The position numbers were made by a program, and so were the translations under genes. From Bin87 sp963666865 (GTDB lineage Bacteria; Chloroflexota; Dehalococcoidia; Lucifugimonadales; UBA3495): 64,000 nucleotides of DNA. Below, piece after piece: positions 61,252-64,000 of this stretch (the stretch's first letter is position 1; each line of letters opens with the position of its first letter). The notes below the pieces were generated by a model. That model was not told the DNA's origin, searched no databases, and saw only the letters and a list, made by a program, of their open reading frames with translations. The stretch lies in the NCBI GenBank assembly GCA_963666865.1, contig OY763072.1, positions 2,356,001 to 2,420,000 of the forward strand, written 5' to 3'.

Positions 61252-64000
61252 CTAGTTGAGGCTGTCCCGCACCAGCACCCGCACGTCGGGGCCGCTGACC
61301 GAGCGGTCGCCGACGGTGATCCGGTTCTCCATGATGATGATCCGGTCCTCCGCGTCGGGGTCCATTGCCGACGATAGCGTGAAGGTGCAGCCGCGGCTCC
61401 AGTTGTCGCGGTTGAACCCGCCGAACACGGAGCAGTTGTCCTCACCCTGGAAGTCTATGAAGAACTCGGGTGATGAGCTGGGTATGCCCCAGTCCAGGGG
61501 AACCGTCTCGCCGGCATGGGGCGCCTTGTTCAGCCGCACCGTGTAGCGAGCCTCGCCCCGGCCCTCGTTCACCGTGACCGACGTCGGGCTGACCCGCACC
61601 TGCAAGTCTTCCGTAACGTCATCCGTTGTGGAGTCATCGCTGGCGGCCGGCAGGTGGGCGGTGACTATCGCCCAGTCGCCGTAGCCGTAGGTGGTTTCCG
61701 CCCGGACCCGGAACCGGTAGGTCTGGCCGGCGGTCAGGCCGGAGAAGGTCGCCGACCTCGTGCCCGATGAACCCAGCTTGCACGCCTCGGACCAGCGGTC
61801 GCGGTCATGGGATGCGTACTGGCAACTGTCGTCAAAGCTGCCGCCCGCTTCCTCTTGCTGGTACAGGTAGCTCTGCACCGGCCGGCCGCCGTCGTCCGCC
61901 GGCGGATCCCAGGCGATGGTCACCCGGTGGGGGCTGACGCTGCTCAGCCGCGCTATCGGCGGCTCCGGGTCACGGGCATACGGGCCGGTGGTGGACGCGC
62001 ACTGCTCATCCGAGTACGCGCCGGCGCCCACGTTGCTGGCGGCCACCACCCGGTAGCAGTAAATCTCGCCCGAGTACAGGTTGCGGTCGGTGTAGGTGGT
62101 TACGGAACTGCCGGTAGAGCCGATCCGCACGTAGTTGTCCTCCCCGCTGTTGCCCCGGTCGTTGCGCTCCACCCGGTAGCCGGTGATGCGGGAGCCGTTG
62201 GTCACCGGCTCTGTCCAGGTCAGCGTCAGCGAGTCGTCGGTGCTCGCTGCTGTGATGAAGCTCAGCGTCGGCTGGCCGGGCAGGCCGGCGGCGATGGTGA
62301 CGCTGCGCACCGCCGACCACGCGCCGTACACATTTGTTCCGTTTCCATCCACGCTCCAGGCCCGCACCCGGTAGTACTGCGTCGTCCCGCCGCCGAAATC
62401 ATCCTGATGCGCGAACTCCGTGTCCAACGGGTCGGACAGCAACAGGTCGTCCCAGTAGCCGCCGCCGGTGGAGTGCTGCAACTGGTAGCCCGCGGCGTCC
62501 GCCCGCGCGCTCCAGGACAGCCTGATCTCCGTGGCGCTGCTGGCCCGCGCCGTGAGGCCGGGCGCCGCCGGCGCTCCCCGGGCCGCCGTGGTGGCATAGG
62601 CTCCGGTGCCCCACTCGCCGCAGCCGGCGGCGTTGCAGGCCCGCAGCCGGTAGTAGCGCACCTCGGAGTTCAGCGGCCCGGTGTTGTGGGAGTAGGACCG
62701 GGCCGTTCCCGACGGGCCGGTCAGCCGGCTGAAACTGCTCCTGTCGGTGGACACCTCCAGCTCGAAGCGGCTGACCACGCTGCTGCCCGGATCCCAGGTG
62801 ATGAGGATGGCGTTGGGGCCGTTGGGTTCGGCGTTGAACAGCGTGGGCAGACCCGGCCGCGTGTACGCCGTCTGCTTGCCGCTCCACCGACCCGGCCCGT
62901 TGCCGGACATCGCCCGCACCCGGTAGCTCCGCTCCGTTCCCGGCGGCAGCCCGGAGTCCAGATACTCCGTCTCCGACGCCGCCGGCCGGTACAGTATCGT
63001 CCAGGTGTCGCCGGCCAGGTAATCGAGCTCGTAGCCGGTGATGGCGCCCTGCTGGTTGGACGGCTCGGTCCAGGTGAGCCGGATCGCGTCGAGGTCGGCG
63101 GTCCGGGCCGTCAGCGCCGGCGCCGCCAGCTGGCCCTGCTGCTGGGCCGTCGGCCGGTTGAACGTCGCCGACCACGGCCCCCCGTACCCGGCCGCGTTCA
63201 CCGCCCGCACCCGGTACGGCGGTATCGCCCCGGACCCCACGTTGAAGTCCGTCCACTGGGTGTCCGGCACCGGCCCGCTCACCGTCTGCCAGGTCTCCCG
63301 GCCCTCGTCCCGGATGTACTTCTGCACTTCGTAGTGGCCCGTCGGAATGGTGTTCACGGTTTGCACCGCGCCCCAGGTCAGGGTCACGCTGCGGGAGTTG
63401 GCCTTCGCGCCCCCCATCCCCGGCCCGCCCGACGCCCCCGACACGCCGCCGCCTTGCTGCGCCCAAATCTTGGCCTCGTTGTTGTTGTTCGGGTAGTCGT
63501 ACACCGTGCCCTCGTGCCAGCTGGCTCCGGTTACCGCCTCGCAGTCCGTCTCGTTGTCGTGCGCCAGCGTACCGCGGTTGCTGGCGATGCAGACGGTGTA
63601 CGAATTGTCCGTCAGGCTGATGGTCGCCGTGGCCGGCTCCTTGGGTATCCCGCCGTCATCCTTCAGGATGAGGGTCAGCGACGCTGCCTCCGGTTTGCCC
63701 TGGGAGCGCCGGTAGTCCCGCAGCTTCAGCGCGGGCAGGTCCCACTGGCCGTTGGCGTAGGTTCCATAGCTGGCGACGTAATCCTCCACCAGCGCGCCCG
63801 GTGGCAATTCGATCTTGACCTCAGCGGCCACCGAATTCTCCGGGCCGTTGTTGTCGGCGATGATGGTGTACGCGGTCCGCCCGGACGCCGCGTCGCTGCT
63901 GCCACCGTCCCGCACCTCCAGGTCCTGAATCGGACCCACGTGGAAGACGTTGGTGTCAGGCCCGCAGAACGCATCGTTGACTTGGTCACCGTCGGTGTCG
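61252..64000 (-). CDS. Large secreted fibronectin type III repeat protein, 5' end beyond window
   Basis: The frame stays open to the window edge (over 915 residues here). Visible order: a Ca-loop-like piece at the edge (DTDGDQVND), a DUF11-like beta domain (TAYTIIADNNGPENSVAAEV), then about six FN3 domains with conserved Trp and YRVRA pieces (LTWGAV, LTWTEP, ITWDPG, LSWSAR, LTWTEPVTNG, IAWDPPADDG), and a Calx-beta-like domain at the end (VRVSPTSVTVNEGRGEARYT). No C-terminal anchor is seen. It probably acts outside the cell in adhesion or matrix binding. A start internal to the window is not credible. Its stop abuts the transposase debris. Confidence 0.88.
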   Translation of the reverse strand, partial: DTDGDQVNDAFCGPDTNVFHVGPIQDLEVRDGGSSDAASGRTAYTIIADNNGPENSVAAEVKIELPPGALVEDYVASYGTYANGQWDLPALKLRDYRRSQGKPEAASLTLILKDDGGIPKEPATATISLTDNSYTVCIASNRGTLAHDNETDCEAVTGASWHEGTVYDYPNNNNEAKIWAQQGGGVSGASGGPGMGGAKANSRSVTLTWGAVQTVNTIPTGHYEVQKYIRDEGRETWQTVSGPVPDTQWTDFNVGSGAIPPYRVRAVNAAGYGGPWSATFNRPTAQQQGQLAAPALTARTADLDAIRLTWTEPSNQQGAITGYELDYLAGDTWTILYRPAASETEYLDSGLPPGTERSYRVRAMSGNGPGRWSGKQTAYTRPGLPTLFNAEPNGPNAILITWDPGSSVVSRFELEVSTDRSSFSRLTGPSGTARSYSHNTGPLNSEVRYYRLRACNAAGCGEWGTGAYATTAARGAPAAPGLTARASSATEIRLSWSARADAAGYQLQHSTGGGYWDDLLLSDPLDTEFAHQDDFGGGTTQYYRVRAWSVDGNGTNVYGAWSAVRSVTIAAGLPGQPTLSFITAASTDDSLTLTWTEPVTNGSRITGYRVERNDRGNSGEDNYVRIGSTGSSVTTYTDRNLYSGEIYCYRVVAASNVGAGAYSDEQCASTTGPYARDPEPPIARLSSVSPHRVTIAWDPPADDGGRPVQSYLYQQEEAGGSFDDSCQYASHDRDRWSEACKLGSSGTRSATFSGLTAGQTYRFRVRAETTYGYGDWAIVTAHLPAASDDSTTDDVTEDLQVRVSPTSVTVNEGRGEARYTVRLNKAPHAGETVPLDWGIPSSSPEFFIDFQGEDNCSVFGGFNRDNWSRGCTFTLSSAMDPDAEDRIIIMENRITVGDRSVSGPDVRVLVRDSLN

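Noticed and set aside
60942..61445. A minus-strand frame spanning the IS5 remnant and the FN3 end
   Set aside because: No family signal, and it crosses two better supported features.

Overview
The window is 64 kb of GC-rich, densely packed bacterial DNA. No rRNA, tRNA or CRISPR array was seen. The gene content points to Chloroflexota, most likely a SAR202/Dehalococcoidia-type lineage: type III CoA transferases, EHN epoxide hydrolases, Ldh2-type dehydrogenase, DUF951, DUF1015, DUF3500, Uma2 nucleases, a threonine synthase-NIL-MoaD operon, Rcp1-type response regulators and many short palindromic repeats. This is inference from gene families; there is no marker rRNA to prove it.

Layout. 1-2.3 kb: 3' part of a copper P-type ATPase. 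2.4-7.8 kb: MFS transporter, ASP-box propeller, 2-hydroxyacid dehydrogenase, hydantoinase-type amidohydrolase. 7.9-10.4 kb: GAF histidine kinase with two Rcp1-like receivers. 10.6-13.1 kb: two coupled type III CoA transferases. 13.2-16.3 kb: secreted Asp-rich repeat protein plus an APH-fold kinase. 16.3-22.2 kb: DUF1015, Uma2, serine-pyruvate-type aminotransferase, coiled-coil protein, argJ-argB. 22.3-26.3 kb: unknown protein, two thiol-redox lipoproteins, DUF3500. 26.5-31.8 kb: pyrF-DUF951-MFS, a second MFS, a signal-less BtuF-like protein and a flavin reductase. 32-34 kb: thrC-NIL-moaD. 34-36.1 kb: two oligopeptide ABC ATPases. 36.2-36.7 kb: hicBA with a frameshifted toxin. 36.8-40.7 kb: tyrA-aroA-gmk-lipA. 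40.9-47.9 kb: orphan ProV-like ATPase, possible 2H phosphoesterase, aldo/keto reductase, 14-TM exporter, LppX-like lipoprotein, TolB-like propeller. 48-51.1 kb: cobalamin genes cobQ-cobU-pduX. 51.2-57.6 kb: RAM-domain regulator, Ldh2, Uma2, M42 peptidase, two alpha/beta hydrolases, amidohydrolase. 57.7-61.2 kb: decay zone with an MFS gene broken by one TGA and remnants of three insertion sequences. 61.3-64 kb: 3' part of a large fibronectin-III protein.

The cell appears to be a free-living or host-associated heterotroph. It makes its own arginine, aromatic amino acids, threonine, lipoate and the cobalamin nucleotide loop, and it takes up and degrades small organic acids, amides and epoxides.

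The most unusual feature is a set of short palindromic elements. The main family (A, nine copies) is always 28 bp. It has fixed 9-bp arms, GTAGGGGCG and CGCCCCTAC, around a 10-bp core that varies but stays mostly self-complementary. Most copies lie between genes, but two sit in frame inside coding sequences (an MFS transporter and aroA), both in the only reading frame free of stops in the common versions. Others supply the stop codons of neighbouring genes. Another palindrome (family D) lies in frame inside a dead transposase. Together these suggest small mobile elements that have invaded proteins.
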